A stretch of DNA of 64,000 nt from Meghimatium bilineatum (GCA_034231615.1 CM067306.1:35298019-35362018), one strand, 5' to 3'. Positions 1 to 11,955 are shown, counted from the stretch's first letter. A program made the numbers and translations. The notes: generated by a model not told the origin, from the sequence alone.

Positions 1-322
1 TATCATGGACTGCCAGAAAAACTAATGTGGAAGTGTTGAAAGAGTCAAATGCGAAACGGACTTTAATCAATAATATAAGAAAAATACAATCTTCATATTT
101 TTGGCCACTTCATGAGACAAGGAGGTTTATAGAACATAGTCACAACAGGCAAGATTGAAGGCAGCAGAGACATAGGGCGACAATGTGAGAAAATATTAGA
201 CAGTTTGACAACCTGGCACGGCAGGGAAACAACGGCGAGATTGATACATAATACTGGAGACAGAGAGCTGTGGAGAGCCATGATCGCCTACACCAGCCAG
301 CATAGCACCTGATGATGATGAC
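1..322 (+). mobile_element. Retro-C LINE, 3' terminal fragment
   Basis: This is the end of a non-LTR retrotransposon that enters the window from the left. The conceptual reading keeps the typical C-terminal stretch of such polymerases (KTNVEVLKESNAKRTL, then LWRAMIAY near 270-290). It ends in a GATGATGATGA tail near 310-320. The copy at 36840-37140 is closely similar over the same region, which fixes the family. Several frameshifts make it non-functional. There is no start codon or domain upstream within the window. Confidence 0.75.
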
Positions 323-519
323 ATTGATATCGTCTTAGCGGACCCCATCGAGGCCAGCTCCTTGTCCAGCCAGCAGAGGCTGGAAACTAAGACTGGCCGG
401 GCCCTCCCACATTCGGGCAGGACCACAGTCTTGCCTAGCAAGTAAAGGTGCTGAAGTCAGCGACATTTGGCCAGAAGGCGCACCGCAACAATCAGAATGT
501 CATGCATTATCGCACATGA

Positions 520-1931
520 ATGTCTATATCTGCATTACCCCGTTATGGTGCTAACCCTGTGACGACTCACCAGGCAGGTGTAGCACCGAGCCCTATACCT
601 CGAAAGGGCCCACCCCATACGACTGGAGGTCCTCTTCGATTGCCTTGTGGAGCCAGGAGGCACAAGAGTAATATCACTGACCAACAAATATTACCAACCA
701 ATGAGACACCACTTACAATAATGCACTGGAATGCTGAGGGTGTAAATAGCAAAAAAGATGTCCTTAGCAAGAAATTAGAATTAGAAAACACCCTTTTAAG
801 GAACAGGTCAGCATTTGTTGCATACAAGAGACACACCTCAGCAAAGATGTAGCCTTTAAAATTGCAGGTTATCAGTGCTTTAGAGCTGATCGAATAGATA
901 GAAGAAAAGGAGGTATACTAACTCTAGTCAAAAATAATATCAGCGCACATCAAACTGAGCTATACATGGAAGGAGCAGAATATCAGGTCCTTCAACTAAA
1001 GACCAAGAATACAGACTTCAACCTACTAAATTATTATTGTCCAAATGACCAGTCCCTTTTCTCGGACACAATACCGTACACAGGAAGACTGATAGTATGT
1101 GGAGATTTTAATAGTCACTCTCAAAGCTGGGGTTATGACCACATGGATAAAAGAGGAGAAGAACTTGAAATCTGGCAAGACGATAAATGTCTTCTATTGC
1201 TTAATAAGCCAAAAGATCCTCCAACATACTACTCAAGAGCATGGCAAACCATTTCCACGCCAGACTTGGCATTGTACTCAGCAGACCTAAACTGGGAAAT
1301 CAATAGAACAGTGGGGAAGCAACTTGGAGGTAGCGACCATCGACCAGTCCTCCTTAGTATTAAAAATGAACTCACAGGAAATGCATGTAGCCTTCCAAGA
1401 TGGAATTATAAAAAAGCAAATTGGGGAATATTTAAACACCGCAGTAGTGATTTAGCTGGACAAATAGATATGGAAGGAAAAGACATAAATGCCATAGTCA
1501 AAGAGTTCAATAACTGTATTCATCAAGCTGCCAAGGAAGCAATACCAAGAGGAGCACGCAAACAATACAAGCCATACTGGAGTGAACAACTAGAACTGCT
1601 GCAAGAGGAATTAGAAAAAGCACGGACGGAAGTGGAAAATAACCCAAGCCAGGAACATCACAACAAACATCAACACGCAAAAGCTAAATTCCAAAGAGCC
1701 AAACTAGAAGCTAGAAGAAAGAGCTGGAAAGAGAAAACAGAATCCTTAAATTTTGAAAAGGATGGAAGAAAACTGTGGAAACTGGCCAAACAACTAAATG
1801 ATGAGGGAACAGGAAGAAGCACAAACAAAACACTCGTACAGAATGGCAAAATGATTAAAGGAAAGCAAGCAGTAGATAATTTCGCTAGGATATTTGCTCA
1901 AGACTGCAATATTGAAACTAGTCCAGAGTAA
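520..1931 (+). pseudogene. Retro-A copy 1: APE endonuclease and linker region
   Basis: This is the N-terminal part of the Retro-A polyprotein in two frames. From 520 to about 795 a basic leader runs into the first endonuclease strand (IMHWNAEGVNS, with the metal-binding Asn). After a frameshift the second frame carries QETHLSKDVAFK, then VCGDFNSHSQSWGYDH near 1096-1145 and GSDHRPVLLS near 1330. These are the Glu, Asp/Asn and Asp-His catalytic motifs of the exonuclease-endonuclease-phosphatase fold. A long basic, helix-rich linker follows up to a TAA at 1929-1931. The second copy reads straight through the equivalent point, so this stop is a mutation. The ATG at 966 lies inside the domain and is not a real start. 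Confidence 0.85.
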
Positions 1932-1940
1932 CAGCATACA

Positions 1941-3201
1941 GTGCGGAGCGACCAAAAAAGTAAATTGGAACATGCTAAGACTAGAATCAGTGATGAAAGC
2001 GCAGATGAAATTATGGATACATTGTTCATATATAGTGAATTGGAATTAGCAGTCTCTAAACTAAAGCTAAATAAGTCCCCAGGTATTGCTGAAATATCAA
2101 ATGAAATGATAAAGAATCTAGGAACAACAGCCAAAAGGAAACTATTGGACATCCTAAATATTAGCTGGACTACTGGGAAAATACCACAAATCTGGAGAGA
2201 ATCAATTATGGTCCCTTTGCTTAAACATGGAAAAGATGGAACAACACCAACTAGCTACAGACCAATTAGTCTTACAAGTTGCCTGTGCAAAACAATGGAG
2301 CGCATCAAAAACCTAAGACGAAAATTTCACCTGGAAAGTAGAAAATTCCTTGCACCGCAGCAGGCAGGTTTCAGGCAATGCTACTCCACAGAGGATCAAA
2401 CCACATACCTCTCACAGGAAATTGAGGATGCTTTCCAAGACAAAAAAAACGGTTTTAGTTGCATTGATTGATTTACAGAAGGCCTTTGATAAAGTATGGA
2501 AAGAAGGATTGCTACAAAAAATGAGAAACTACAAGATATGTGGAAATATGTATAGATGGATGAAAGCCTTTCTTCAAAATAGAAGAGCCAGAGTAAAAGT
2601 AAATGGCAAAAAAAATAGGAAAGTATTACTACGCCATGGAGTGCCTCAAGGAGGAGTTATATCACCCACTCTTTTTATCATATTTATCAATGATCTAATT
2701 GAAGAAATACCCTGTGGAACTAAGGCAGCACTATATGCAGATGACTTGGTTCTATGGTGCACACATGAGAGCGCTATGGTTGCCACAAAAATGCTTCAGA
2801 GAACAATGGACATTTTGACTAATTGGGCTGACAAATGGTGTGTAAGTATCAATATAGAGAAGTCAGCAACAACCCTTTTTACACTTTCACCAAAACAAAG
2901 AGCAAGAAACATCTATGTAAATAAAACTATCCTAAAGGTAGATGACCAACCCACATATCTAGGTGTAACATTTGATGCCAAAATGACATGGAAACGTCAT
3001 ATCAGCGAAGCAGAAACAAAGGCTAGAAGGAAGATAGCTATACTAAAAAAATTGAGTGGGACAACTTGGGGAGCTAATGAAAGAATTCTAAAAAATGTAT
3101 ACCAACAAGCAATTCGACCACACTTGGAATATGGTTCTACAGCATGGAGTTCATCATCAAACACTACACTACAAAACCTAGATAGAGTACAGGCGCAATG
3201 A
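1941..3201 (+). pseudogene. Retro-A copy 1: reverse transcriptase region
   Basis: This is the reverse transcriptase core, in the same frame as the preceding endonuclease after the stop at 1929. The first block (1941 to about 2445) holds the KSPG and RPISLTSCLCKTMERI motifs and QQAGFRQCYSTEDQ. A run of eight A's near 2443 has shifted the frame. The second block holds DLQKAFDKVWKEGLL, HGVPQGGVISPTLF, the catalytic YADD near 2733 and PTYLGVTFD of the thumb. It ends at 3201, where bases present in the other copy (encoding the LRIML stretch) are missing. The palm aspartates are intact, but the frameshift and deletion make the gene dead. Confidence 0.88.
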
Positions 3202-4357
3202 GATCCACACCAATCATAGAAATGCAGAATATCGAAGGGATGCAGTCATTGAAAGAGCGTAGAGATACTAAAATTATAATTCATGGAGAAAAGTTTCTTT
3301 CCCACCATAGTCACCCAATGAAGGAAAGATTCCAGAATCTGTCACAAGGACGGCTTAAAAGAAGCAGCTTCATACACCAGGCCAAGTGTCTACGTAGACA
3401 GGTATCGGATCTGCCAGAGGTAACAATACGAATGACATCTCAACCAGAACACACCCCATGGGAAAAACGGACATGCCTACCAGTGACCATCCAAACAACA
3501 GTAGCATGTGTGCATGGGGATGAACATCAGAATAATCTGCAGAAAAAAGTAGCAGCTCTCAGTTTCCTTGATGACGTTTACCCAAGTGATCTATGGACCA
3601 GAGTATATAGATGGATCAGCACAGAATGCAGTAAAAAATGGAGGAAGTGGTGTATATATAGAATACCCAGATGGCACCATTGATATCACTTGTATACCAA
3701 CAGGGAATTACTGTAACAACTATGACTCTGAAGTCAAAGCTATTTATACAGCTGCAGAGAAACTGTTAACTTTGGACAGGACCTCACACCCTATTGTAAT
3801 ACTTACAGATGCAAGGTCAGTACTAGAGGCATTACAATCCAATAAACTTCCAGAGTTAAAAGAGGTATTGTCCATAGTACAAAATAGGTATAGAGTTATA
3901 CTGCAATGGATTCCATCACACTGTGAAATAGCAGGAATTGAGAGAGCTGATCAACTCGCCAAGGAAGGTGCTAACATGCCGCAACCGGATGTACCAATCA
4001 GCTATCACCAAAAAGAAATCCATGATAAAGGCACAACGAAAGCCTAACTTACCTACACGGGACGACTACCACCTACTTAACAGACAAGAACAGGTCATCA
4101 TATTTAGACTGAGAACTGGACACAATAGACTAAACAGCCATATGTATACAAAATTTAAAATTGGCACAACAGCAAAGTGTATTTGTGGACAAGTCAACCA
4201 GACTTCAGAACATATCCTTCAAGAATGTGCAAACTATGACACATTAAGATACACATACTGGCCTTCTGATACACCAATGAATGTTAAACTTTATGGTACA
4301 AAACAAGAAATGGAAAACACTGTCCAATTTATACAAGAAACAACACTGCAGATATAG
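3198..4357 (+). pseudogene. Retro-A copy 1: connection, RNase H and CCHC knuckle
   Basis: This is the C-terminal third of the polyprotein in three frames. From 3198 to about 3607 comes the connection segment (KERFQNLSQGRLKRSSFIHQ). A single-base change moves to the RNase H frame, which holds IDGSAQNAV (first Asp), SEVKAIYTAAE (Glu), LTDARSVLEAL (second Asp) and ERADQLAKEG (last Asp). Another shift near 4018 leads into RLRTGHNRLNSH and KCICGQVNQTSEHILQEC, a CCHC zinc-knuckle pattern common after RNase H in these LINEs. The stop at 4357 is followed within 30 bases by the GAA tail. All four RNase H acidic positions survive. Confidence 0.87.
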
Positions 4358-4386
4358 ACATTATTAGCGAACGAAAGAAGAAGAAG

Positions 4387-4797
4387 TCTAAGCGGAAATA
4401 GACTTCAATTTCTGGCAAGTGTACTTGCGTTACAGTAAACACACACATCGTTAGGCTGCTTGTTGTTTAGTGAAGGCTCCACTGGTTGCGTGAACTGTTA
4501 TTTCACGTGATCTGGTGGTAAATGTCCATTCGAACCACTGATTCTGGATTATTTTGATCGTCTGTGTCTCACAACATACGTGTCATGAAAATGTTCGGAG
4601 ATGAACTCCATGAACACAGAATTCATTCACATTCATAGCCTATGTTTATCAATGAACTCTCTAGTGATTGCAAAGATAGTCTTGAAAAGATAATTAATTC
4701 TTCACCAAGATCAATGCCTTCTGGTGTACACATCTGTTCAAGATCGATGCCTTCTGGTGTAAACCTCTTTTCTACTTCTTGTTTCATCTTTTGTATC
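4387..4797. other. No gene; short 33-bp direct duplication
   Basis: I see no coding or RNA feature here. The only structure is a 33-bp direct duplication at 4708-4773, recognised by AGATCAATGCCTTCTGGTGT and AGATCGATGCCTTCTGGTGT. Confidence 0.6.
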
Positions 4798-5268
4798 CAT
4801 TCTCAAGCTCCTGCAGATCAGCAGGATATAGTCCAGATAAAAGTTGTGCCATAATTGACAGCTTAACTGACAAATCGAACTTTAGCATAGCCTCTAGGTC
4901 AATTTGACACTGTGGGGTGAGACCAATGCTATAAATGTTATAAAGTAGGGGGAGGGGGGAGGAGTACTTCCCTTAAAAAAGGTCATTCGTGTTTTTCGTG
5001 TAATCTTCTTCATGTTAATTGTTATGTTCCTTTTATGAAAATCTCGGGGGGGGGGGGGGCTTTCCCCCCGCATTTTGTCCAAATTTCTAATACTAAAAGG
5101 CATAGACCTATTCTGATAGACCTATATCTCAACCCTAGAACCTACTTATCTACAGGCCTTTATGGGACAACAAACTCCACCTCAAATTACTCTTAGTTGC
5201 TGCTTACGATATGCTTGACAGGTAACAGTTTAGCTCCCCATTCTTCCCATTTCAGACCCGCCAACCAA
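4798..5268 (-). mobile_element. SINE-A, old copy split by unrelated DNA
   Basis: On the minus strand this is a decayed SINE-A. Bases 4798-4905 match the 3' half (TCTCAAGCTCCTGCAGAT) and 5156-5268 match the 5' half (TATGGGAC, CTTAGTTGC, CAGGTAACAGT, CTCCCC). About 250 bp in between does not match. That insert carries a run of 14 G's at about 5046-5059 and no gene. The copy is more diverged than those at 41593 or 47524, so it is probably older. Confidence 0.55.
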
Positions 5269-6688
5269 CGACGATATCTATTGGAAATTAAGTTTATCTA
5301 TCACTACGTTCAGATTTTTGTTTACTAGAAACAGATTCTTGGAGAGATTCTTTCTTTTTAATTATAACAAATACAGGGGTCAGCTGTGTTGGAAATTTAA
5401 TTTCTTTATTGGATGATCTCCGTGACAGAAAACACATGGCAATCACATAATACTGTGAATTAATTAATACGTCTACAGAAAATACCTTATGACCACTGAT
5501 CTATGTATAAACAAATCAAAGTCTTCACGCTCGACCGCATTTAGTGTTACCAAGCGTGTTTATACGCTTGAACGAAGCGAGACAAAGTGTGTTGATTTGA
5601 ACACGTAACACATTCATTGTATTTGTAAACTGTTATAGAAACTAGGACATAGGCAAAATAGGGCGAGATATAAGTCAGTGTTATAAAACCAAGACAATCT
5701 CGGCGAGACCTGGACACATCTTTGCACTCAATACATACAATTACAATACATATGGGCCATTAACATAAACAAATGTATATTTCCGCAATTTTAGTAAGCA
5801 TCAAGTAATGTATCAAGTCAAAATATTTTTAGCTTACATTTGTTAAAACTCAGCTGACACAGGTGGATGTCATTATATTGTGAAATTGCGTTATTGTTGA
5901 AAGAAAATTTTCTCTAAATAATGAAGCGTTTTAAAACTCACAAATTGCAATCCCATTTTTTCCCTCGTGAATACTAAATTTATTTTCTTTTGTTAACGAA
6001 AATATAATTAGATAATTAAGATCTTTTAAATTAAGAATTATGGCCATAAAAACTATAACTACTTTTTTATCAAAATACTTTATTTATTCTTTTCAATAAA
6101 TAGCAGTATCCAAATGTTAAATCAAAAATACGTTTAAGTGTAAGGGTGTAAATACAAATAATACTAAAATTTAAGTAATTACAAAGTTGTTTCATGACAA
6201 AAAAGTCGAGTGAAGCACTTTCTAAGCAGCTCTCCTATACCCCCGTAATCCTCTTGCGAGGCGGTATGACATAGCAGGCGCCGCGATCAAAAGCCACTCA
6301 GACACTGAATATAGCTCATCACTCAGATAAGCACGTTTATGCTGTTAACATTCCGTACGACCGAAAACTCCCCCCCGGTGACTTCGCCTTTTTAACATGT
6401 CATATGGGGAGGAACCAGCCTTGATCCCAAGCTGTACTGTGACGAGCGAGCTGACTCGACACTGGCTGAACCTTGACCCCGCGGTGGAGTCTAAAATATG
6501 AGAATATTGAAGACTAGTTCCTATACAAGCCGAGATCAACTTGTAAAGTTCCGCGGGGAACTTGAACTCGGTACAGACATCTAACATTAACATCCATGAG
6601 TTTATGTGCCACACTTTTGTTCACCATGTCAACAGTTAGGGAAGAATGTCGTGCATATTGCTTTAAAAAAACGTTTTTGTAAATAGTA
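5269..6688. other. AT-rich stretch without recognised gene
   Basis: I see no domain-bearing frame, RNA gene or clear repeat family. The part around 5800-6200 is strongly AT-rich. The region 6240-6640 has a more balanced composition and a short frame on the minus strand with no recognisable domain. Confidence 0.5.
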
Positions 6689-6984
6689 AAAAAGGTAAAG
6701 GTAGGTCCCATGGCATCTGCCGTCGGGGATGAAGATAACTCTTCATGTACTAAGCCGCAGCAACTATTAGGTGCGTTGGCGAGTTCCCTTCCTTGCTGTT
6801 TTTTTACCTTCCCTAACTCATGCGTCAGGTACTCATTTACAGCTGAGTCGACTGGAGGAGTGGTCGTGTCAAGTGAGAAATCACAACCCGGATTTATTTT
6901 AATGTCCGGATGTGGTTTCGAACCTGGCACGCTGTAACCAGATGATAGCAAGCAAGCTCACTATCCACTAGGCTACCGCGCTCC
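6689..6984 (-). mobile_element. SINE-D, tRNA-derived SINE
   Basis: On the minus strand it starts GGAGCGCGGTAGCCTAGTGG, with an A-box-like GTAGCCTAGTGGATAG. About 55 bases later comes GGTTCGAAACC, a good B box. Together these form an internal RNA polymerase III promoter of tRNA type. The body ends CCATGGGACCTACCTTTACC followed by T's. The length is about 296 bp. A 145-residue frame across this element is an accident of the SINE and not a protein. The family placement is from sequence shape only. Confidence 0.72.
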
Positions 6985-7539
6985 TTATAAATAGTAGAAC
7001 GGGGAAAAGTTACATAAAATCACTCAAAATAAATGAGAGTTGTTTATTTAAATTATATTACCACATGCTCAGATCAAAATATTTGTATTCTTATGATTTA
7101 TTAATATATTTGCACATATTAATACATTTCACATGTATTACATCCCCTTATCTGAGAGTATCTGAGTGGTTATGACCCTTAATGAATAATGGAAATGTCC
7201 ACTCTCTATAACCCTGCTATCCTAGACAGAGCCTCAAAATATATTGCACAAAATTATTTTTCCATACAGAGCCTCAGTTTTTATCCTATTTTTGCATTGC
7301 AATCACGTTTTTATCTTCTTAAAACTTCAAGTTCCAAAAAGAGTCATGTTTTTATGTTGTGAGTTTAATTCAAGTACAATTAGTTTTCTCAAAAACAAAA
7401 CACATGACTTTTGTTTGGACAATCATTCAATCATGACTATTACATTTTTGTTTGTAAAAGTTTTGTGAGGTGTCTTTTGCTAGGTCATATCGACTTATTG
7501 TACCGTGTCTCCCGTCAAATACAGTCACGTGAACTCATT
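6985..7539. other. No recognised feature
   Basis: This is AT-rich DNA. A 74-residue frame at 7244-7468 shows no domain. Nothing else stands out. Confidence 0.5.
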
Positions 7540-7640
7540 CTTCTAAATGACTTTACTTGATATTGATTTGTCATTGGCTGCCGACACAATGTATATAAAA
7601 GTGACCAATGAAAAGCGCTGTAATGGTTAAATAATGTGAC
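7540..7640. repeat. Fold-back MITE core (CATTGGCTG...GACCAATG family)
   Basis: It contains GTCATTGGCTGCCGACAC, then ATGTATATAAAAGTGACC and CAATGAAAA. The outer CATTGG/CCAATG parts are inverted. The same arrangement recurs at 13545, 33440, 44805, 58750 and 63500. It has no coding capacity. Confidence 0.55.
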
Positions 7641-8640
7641 TTCAGATGGATTATTTTCAAATAGTCCACAGAACTAATTGAGAGACACTATTATATAGTA
7701 TAGTAATCAATGTGTAATGGGAAATTTTTGATACCACACCGGTATATTCATATCATTTCTATCAGTACTGTGTCGTTTAGCAGACATGGGTTACATGCGA
7801 TCTGTTGCATTCTTTATCTTTATAATAACTAATGAAACCAGTATTCTGGTTTTCACACTTTTCTTTCATTAATATATGATATGCAAGTTGTTTGGGAAAA
7901 TTAGCAGTATATTACCCTGAATGATTTATGCACATAATAACCATCTTTTAATACGTATTGTATATATGCAAATGCTACCAATGTGATAGTATCTGGTTGC
8001 AGAACCCTTCACAGGCAGGGGGTTTCACAGTAAGAAGTGAGAACCCTTCACAGATAGCAAGAGATGGACTGGGGAAATGCAACACATTGAATGTTTTGCT
8101 CTTGTGAAAATGTTGATACAAATACTTTAAATTGCAGACGAGTTGTTCGCGCAGATGTCAGACAGAAAGTCTGAAACAAGCTAGTACGTTTTAGCTAAAA
8201 GCAATATTAAATATCACAAGTCTGCATCTTACGCACTCGGTCACGGGAGGCAAACGACGCCATTACACCACACCCCAGAAAGGACAATGAGATGTTTGGA
8301 CTAGGTCAGACGAGAGTCTACAAACACACACAGGCCGTCTGAACTCGTGGATACTTGAAACAACCAGACAATGGAAGTGGCAAGAGTATTAAGCGCGTAA
8401 CGCCAAGAGCATGGCTCCGAACAGAGAGGGACATCAAACGTTACGCATGCTCTAATAAACGCGTACAGGAGTTTGACATGTGATAATGTAGAGGTGGAGT
8501 CAGAAGCAGTGAGGCGCGGAGCAGAAGAGAAGTTGATAGGTGGTGAGTAAGACGAGGGGTGGAGCTAAGAACCTCACCGGAGGACACAAAAAGAGGGTGA
8601 GACAGAATCCCAAGAGAATCCCGGCAGAGTGACACGGAGC
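7641..8640. other. No recognised gene; GC-richer tract 8120-8640
   Basis: There is no domain or RNA gene. A short direct repeat (GAACCCTTCACAG) occurs at about 8005 and 8041. The tract 8230-8640 is noticeably less AT-rich, lies directly before the duplicated block at 8641, and could be part of the same element. Confidence 0.4.
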
Positions 8641-9330
8641 GTCACACAGAGTCCCCGGGAACGTCCAGAGAATTAGTACTTGTCTCCCCGGAGAGACAAG
8701 TCCCTTGTTGAGTTTAACAACTCCGACTTGAAATAGAAGGAAAGTTAGTCGACCAAAAAGTGAGATTAGTAGTAGAATAAGGAGATGGTCTATAATCTCA
8801 TTAAGCTTATATTATAACGTGTGCCTAATTCCTGGAAGTGCTAGAGTAGTTTGTGAAAATCTTGACATTGTATATTTGATATTTTATACGTCACGGAGGA
8901 GTGTCCCACAGAGTCCCCGGGACACGGTCGAAATTACTTGTCTCCCCGGTGAGACAAGTCCTAGTTGAGTTTGGCAAAACAGACAGGCAGAGAGCTGAAG
9001 TCTTGGTAGAAGGTCGGTCCGACTTGAAATAGAAAGGAAGATAGTCGAGCGAAAGTGAGATAAATAGTAGAATAATGAGATAGTCTATGATCTCATTAAG
9101 CTCATATTATAACGTGTGCCTAATTCCTGGAAGTGCTAGAATGGTTTATGAATATCTTGACATTGTATATTTTATATTGGTGATATATTACACGTCACGG
9201 AGATATCAATCATATTTTATATTGGTGATATATTATACGTCACGGAGATATCAATTACTCCAGAATTTAATATTGATTTGTGTCATTGGCTTGAGGTTTA
9301 TATTAAACGACATTTTGTTTCTGTAACAAG
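8641..9330 (+). repeat. Direct duplication of ~250 bp with palindromes, LTR-like
   Basis: Two similar blocks (about 8645-8890 and 8893-9190) follow one another. Each holds GTCCCCGGGA, the palindromic hairpin CTTGTCTCCCCGG...GAGACAAG, GACTTGAAATAGAA, TCTCATTAAGCT and CGTGTGCCTAATTCCTGG. The second block ends in a smaller doubling (ATATTGGTGATATATTA with CGTCACGGAGATATCAAT, about 45 bp) at 9160-9255. Repeated promoter-like modules of this kind are seen in LTRs, but I find no gag or pol, primer-binding site or flanking duplication. The LTR label is therefore only a guess. Confidence 0.5.
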
Positions 9331-9510
9331 AAGTGCCTCGGTATTTATTGATGCCAAGAAGAGATTACTGCATGACCACTACATGATTACCACATGGTTA
9401 CACCGTTGAATACACCGATCATCCCCATACTGTTACACCAACTCGTTCAGTCAAAAGCACTAGGCAACACAAATTGTTTTTAAAAGTCACACACCATTAG
9501 ACTTTTTAAA

Positions 9511-9756
9511 GCCTCGAGAAGGAGAACAAAGAATAGCAATACTGTTTGCCTTCCATGTATGTTTTAAGAAGCAACTAAGGAGGTTATATGGTGGAATTGG
9601 TTGCCCCATCCTATATAAAGTCAAAATGATTAAGTGCCATTCTAAAGTCGAATGTGTTAGGTAAAATGTGAAGATCTCGCATCATGAAATCCATGACAAA
9701 ACGCATTACGAACTACATCCTGCTAATCTGCAGGAGTTTGAGAACAAACACAGAAA
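9511..9756 (+). mobile_element. SINE-A copy
   Basis: It follows the SINE-A consensus seen at 41593: GGAGAACAAAGAATAGCAA, CTAAGGAGGTTATATGG, CCCATCCTATATA, GTCGAATGTGTTAGG and CTACATCCTGCTAATCTGCA, then GAGTTTGAGAAC. The GAA tail has decayed to CAGAAACTCA. It is moderately diverged. Confidence 0.75.
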
Positions 9757-10568
9757 CTCAATTATCCAGAGTGAGAACTAAGATGGAAAGCATCTATGTC
9801 TTGTTGACCAGATCTCAATGTCCTTTTTATCTCTTGTTACCAGGATTGATCACATCGTCCGTAATATCACTCCCTTAATATCCACTTGTGCTTCACTTTT
9901 TTCTCTCCCATTTTCATCCTCCCTTGTCTCCCATTTCGTCATATGTGTGTTTCTATTCATTGTTAGTCAGCAATCGCTTGTCCTGATGATGGTTTCTTAT
10001 TCAAAACGTCGTATGTATATGCGTCTATTCTCTAGTATGTCGTATGCATACATACTGACAACATTTGAATCTAAATCCGTTTTTCCTTATATTGCACTGT
10101 GTTGCCCCAGCCCTCGTATTTCCAGCCGATGTGTTGTTCCAAGCACTAGATATTAATTCCTATAGACCAGAAAAAAGCTTGTAATATTTCCTCAATGATT
10201 ACTACTATCGTATATCTTATGCGTTGCATAATTCTTTTCTCCTTCTTCCTCGTTTTCCAGCAGGTCAGATGCTGATATGGATTCCATCAAAGAACTGTTC
10301 TGTAGTTAGCAGCTCCAGTGCAGTAGTTAGACAGTGCAGTGGAACTTTCCGCCAGAGCTTTTTCAGATAGCCATCGTTTCCCCCTTGTGCTGTGATATAG
10401 TGGGCAGTTTTGTAAAAGAATAGAAGTATTAAAACAATATTTTTGTGTCGCAGATATGGAAGAATCTGCGCCATAATTTCATTTTTTGGTGCAATTATCC
10501 CCCTCCCTTCAAATATATAGCCCAAAACATGGACCTAGTTACATTTTGAGAACCACTGATCTTTATCT
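9757..10568. other. No gene; hammerhead-like motif near 9990
   Basis: There is no recognised coding region. At 9980-10013 the plus strand reads TGTCCTGATGATGG followed by AAAACGTC. This resembles the decayed core of the hammerhead ribozymes found in Penelope-like elements. The rest is featureless. Confidence 0.35.
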
Positions 10569-10832
10569 GCTTCTTCATTTTATGCGTTCGTTCTCGAGTT
10601 CCTGTATGTTATCAGGATATAATCCGGAGAATGGAATGTGGTACGTCATATTTACATTATGGTTGCGATATCTGCACCTTTCAATCTAACACACCCAACT
10701 TCAGCATGACTTCTGGATAACATGATCCTCTATTGAATAGGAGAGCCAACTCGACCACCCAAAACCTTCTTAGTAACATTTTACGATGTGCATGGTAGGC
10801 AACAATAACAGTACCACTAACTTTGCTTGATT
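10569..10832 (-). mobile_element. SINE-A copy
   Basis: The reverse complement matches SINE-A along its length: GTTCTCGAGTTCCTG, ATCCGGAGAATGGAATG, GCGATATCTGCAC, ACTTCAGCATGACTTCTGG, CTTAGTAACATTTTACGA. The 5' end near 10832 and the GAA tail near 10569 are both degenerate. Confidence 0.7.
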
Positions 10833-11440
10833 TTCCACACAACATTGGCACCACTGATCTAAACCACATTGCACAGTCCACATTCCACATTGTGTTTTGG
10901 TTTTTCTTACTAGTCCTAATGTTGACATCTTAAGAGCAATCTTACTTTCGTGAACTGTGTTCACGAGATAGAAATAGGGCTCTGTTTACTGGCAGAAAAC
11001 TTGACTATTGTGTCTTAGATAGTCACACTGACTAAACATAATGCTTCATTAATAAAATATAATTTAGTCACAGTAAACAGAGAACTTCCCACTTTATAGA
11101 AGGTGGTTTTCACTTTATAGAAGGTGGTTTTCACTTTATAGAAGGTGGTTTTACGTTTGCAATGAAGGGGAGATAATATGCACAGTTGTCAACAGATTTG
11201 TTTTAATTAATTATTGTGTCAAAACAAAGTTGAGAAATCTACTCCTGATGTACTTTCACTCTAATCTTGCATTTACCAATTAGTGTGTTTTTTTTAATTG
11301 TATGCATCTGTCTAAAATATTTTAACAAATTATTGTTTCCTATATACAAAAACGAGAAATTTGGATGAGATCCCCTTGTTCTATCAATTTAAAAAAATCA
11401 TATGGTTACTGTTTCATTGTTACAGTTACTCTTACTGTAA
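10833..11440. other. No gene; 21-bp triplicate at 11091-11155
   Basis: Three tandem copies of a 21-bp unit (CACTTTATAGAAGGTGGTTTT) lie at about 11091-11155. Otherwise this is AT-rich sequence with no recognised feature. Confidence 0.55.
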
Positions 11441-11945
11441 TTACTGTTACTCATTGGAGCACCTGCCATCTGATGTTAAAATGGTGCCAAGATACTTGAC
11501 TTTATCCCCATGATTTAATGCTGAATCATAGATAGTAATGCTGTATTTTGGCGGTGTGTATTTCTTGAAACAGCCATTACTTCTGGTTTCTTCTGGTTTA
11601 GACTGAGAGCTTTGTTTTCACTTTTTTTACTACCATGTATAACAAGCTTTAAACGTCTTGTTCTCTTACTGTAATCAGAACTGTATCGTAAGTATATATT
11701 AGATTATTCAGATTTTGTAACCTCTAGCTGCTATTCCTAGCATGCTTTCTAAGTCTCACATAATATCCTCTGTATACAGAAAGAAAAGATCTGGTGACAT
11801 TACACATCCTTGTCTGATGCCCATCTTTATCTTTTGAAATTCTCCTACATTACCGTAAACCCTCGACACAGCTGTTTGTTTCCAATACATGTTTCTTACT
11901 ATCTTTAGATTTTTTCCATCAACATAGCTGTCTTCTTATTTTTTA
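11440..11945 (-). mobile_element. Retro-C LINE, internal RT fragment
   Basis: The minus strand reads, with frameshifts, VDGKNLKIVRNMYWKQ, then MGIRQGCVMSPDLFFLYTED, which is RT motif B followed by the palm helix. It then reads a decayed catalytic box (YTYDTVL in place of YADD) and VKYLGTILTSDGRCSNE of the thumb. The nearest relative in the window is the copy at 36006 (VRQGCVLSPDLFSLYSE). The altered catalytic box and multiple shifts make it a pseudogene. Confidence 0.75.
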
Positions 11946-11955
11946 CATACAGTCA

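Larger units (their letters stand above)
323..4386 (+). mobile_element. Retro-A LINE copy 1, near full length, frameshifted
   Basis: This non-LTR retrotransposon codes for an AP-type endonuclease, a reverse transcriptase, an RNase H and a C-terminal CCHC knuckle. It would nick DNA and copy its RNA at the nick. The endonuclease begins near 705 (HWNAEG) and continues with QETH, GDFNSHSQSWGYDH and GGSDHRP. The RT carries RPISLTSCLCK, HGVPQGG and YADD. The last motif is KCICG...H..EC. The element ends with GAACGAAAGAAGAAGAAG at 4369-4386. Breaks are frameshifts near 795, 2445 (an A run), 3607 and 4018, a TAA at 1929 and a deletion of roughly 26-29 bp near 3190 relative to the second copy. The 5' boundary is uncertain: 323-505 follows the Retro-C tail and shows no domain I recognise. 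Confidence 0.9.

Noticed and set aside
5046..5059. G-quadruplex regulatory site at the G14 run (also G/C runs at 13803, 15387, 26885, 54065, 61612)
   Set aside because: Isolated homopolymers without spaced G tracts or any nearby gene. They may also be sequencing-error-prone.
6514..6951. 145-residue minus-strand frame as a host gene
   Set aside because: Most of it translates a tRNA-derived SINE (6689-6984). The remainder has no domain.
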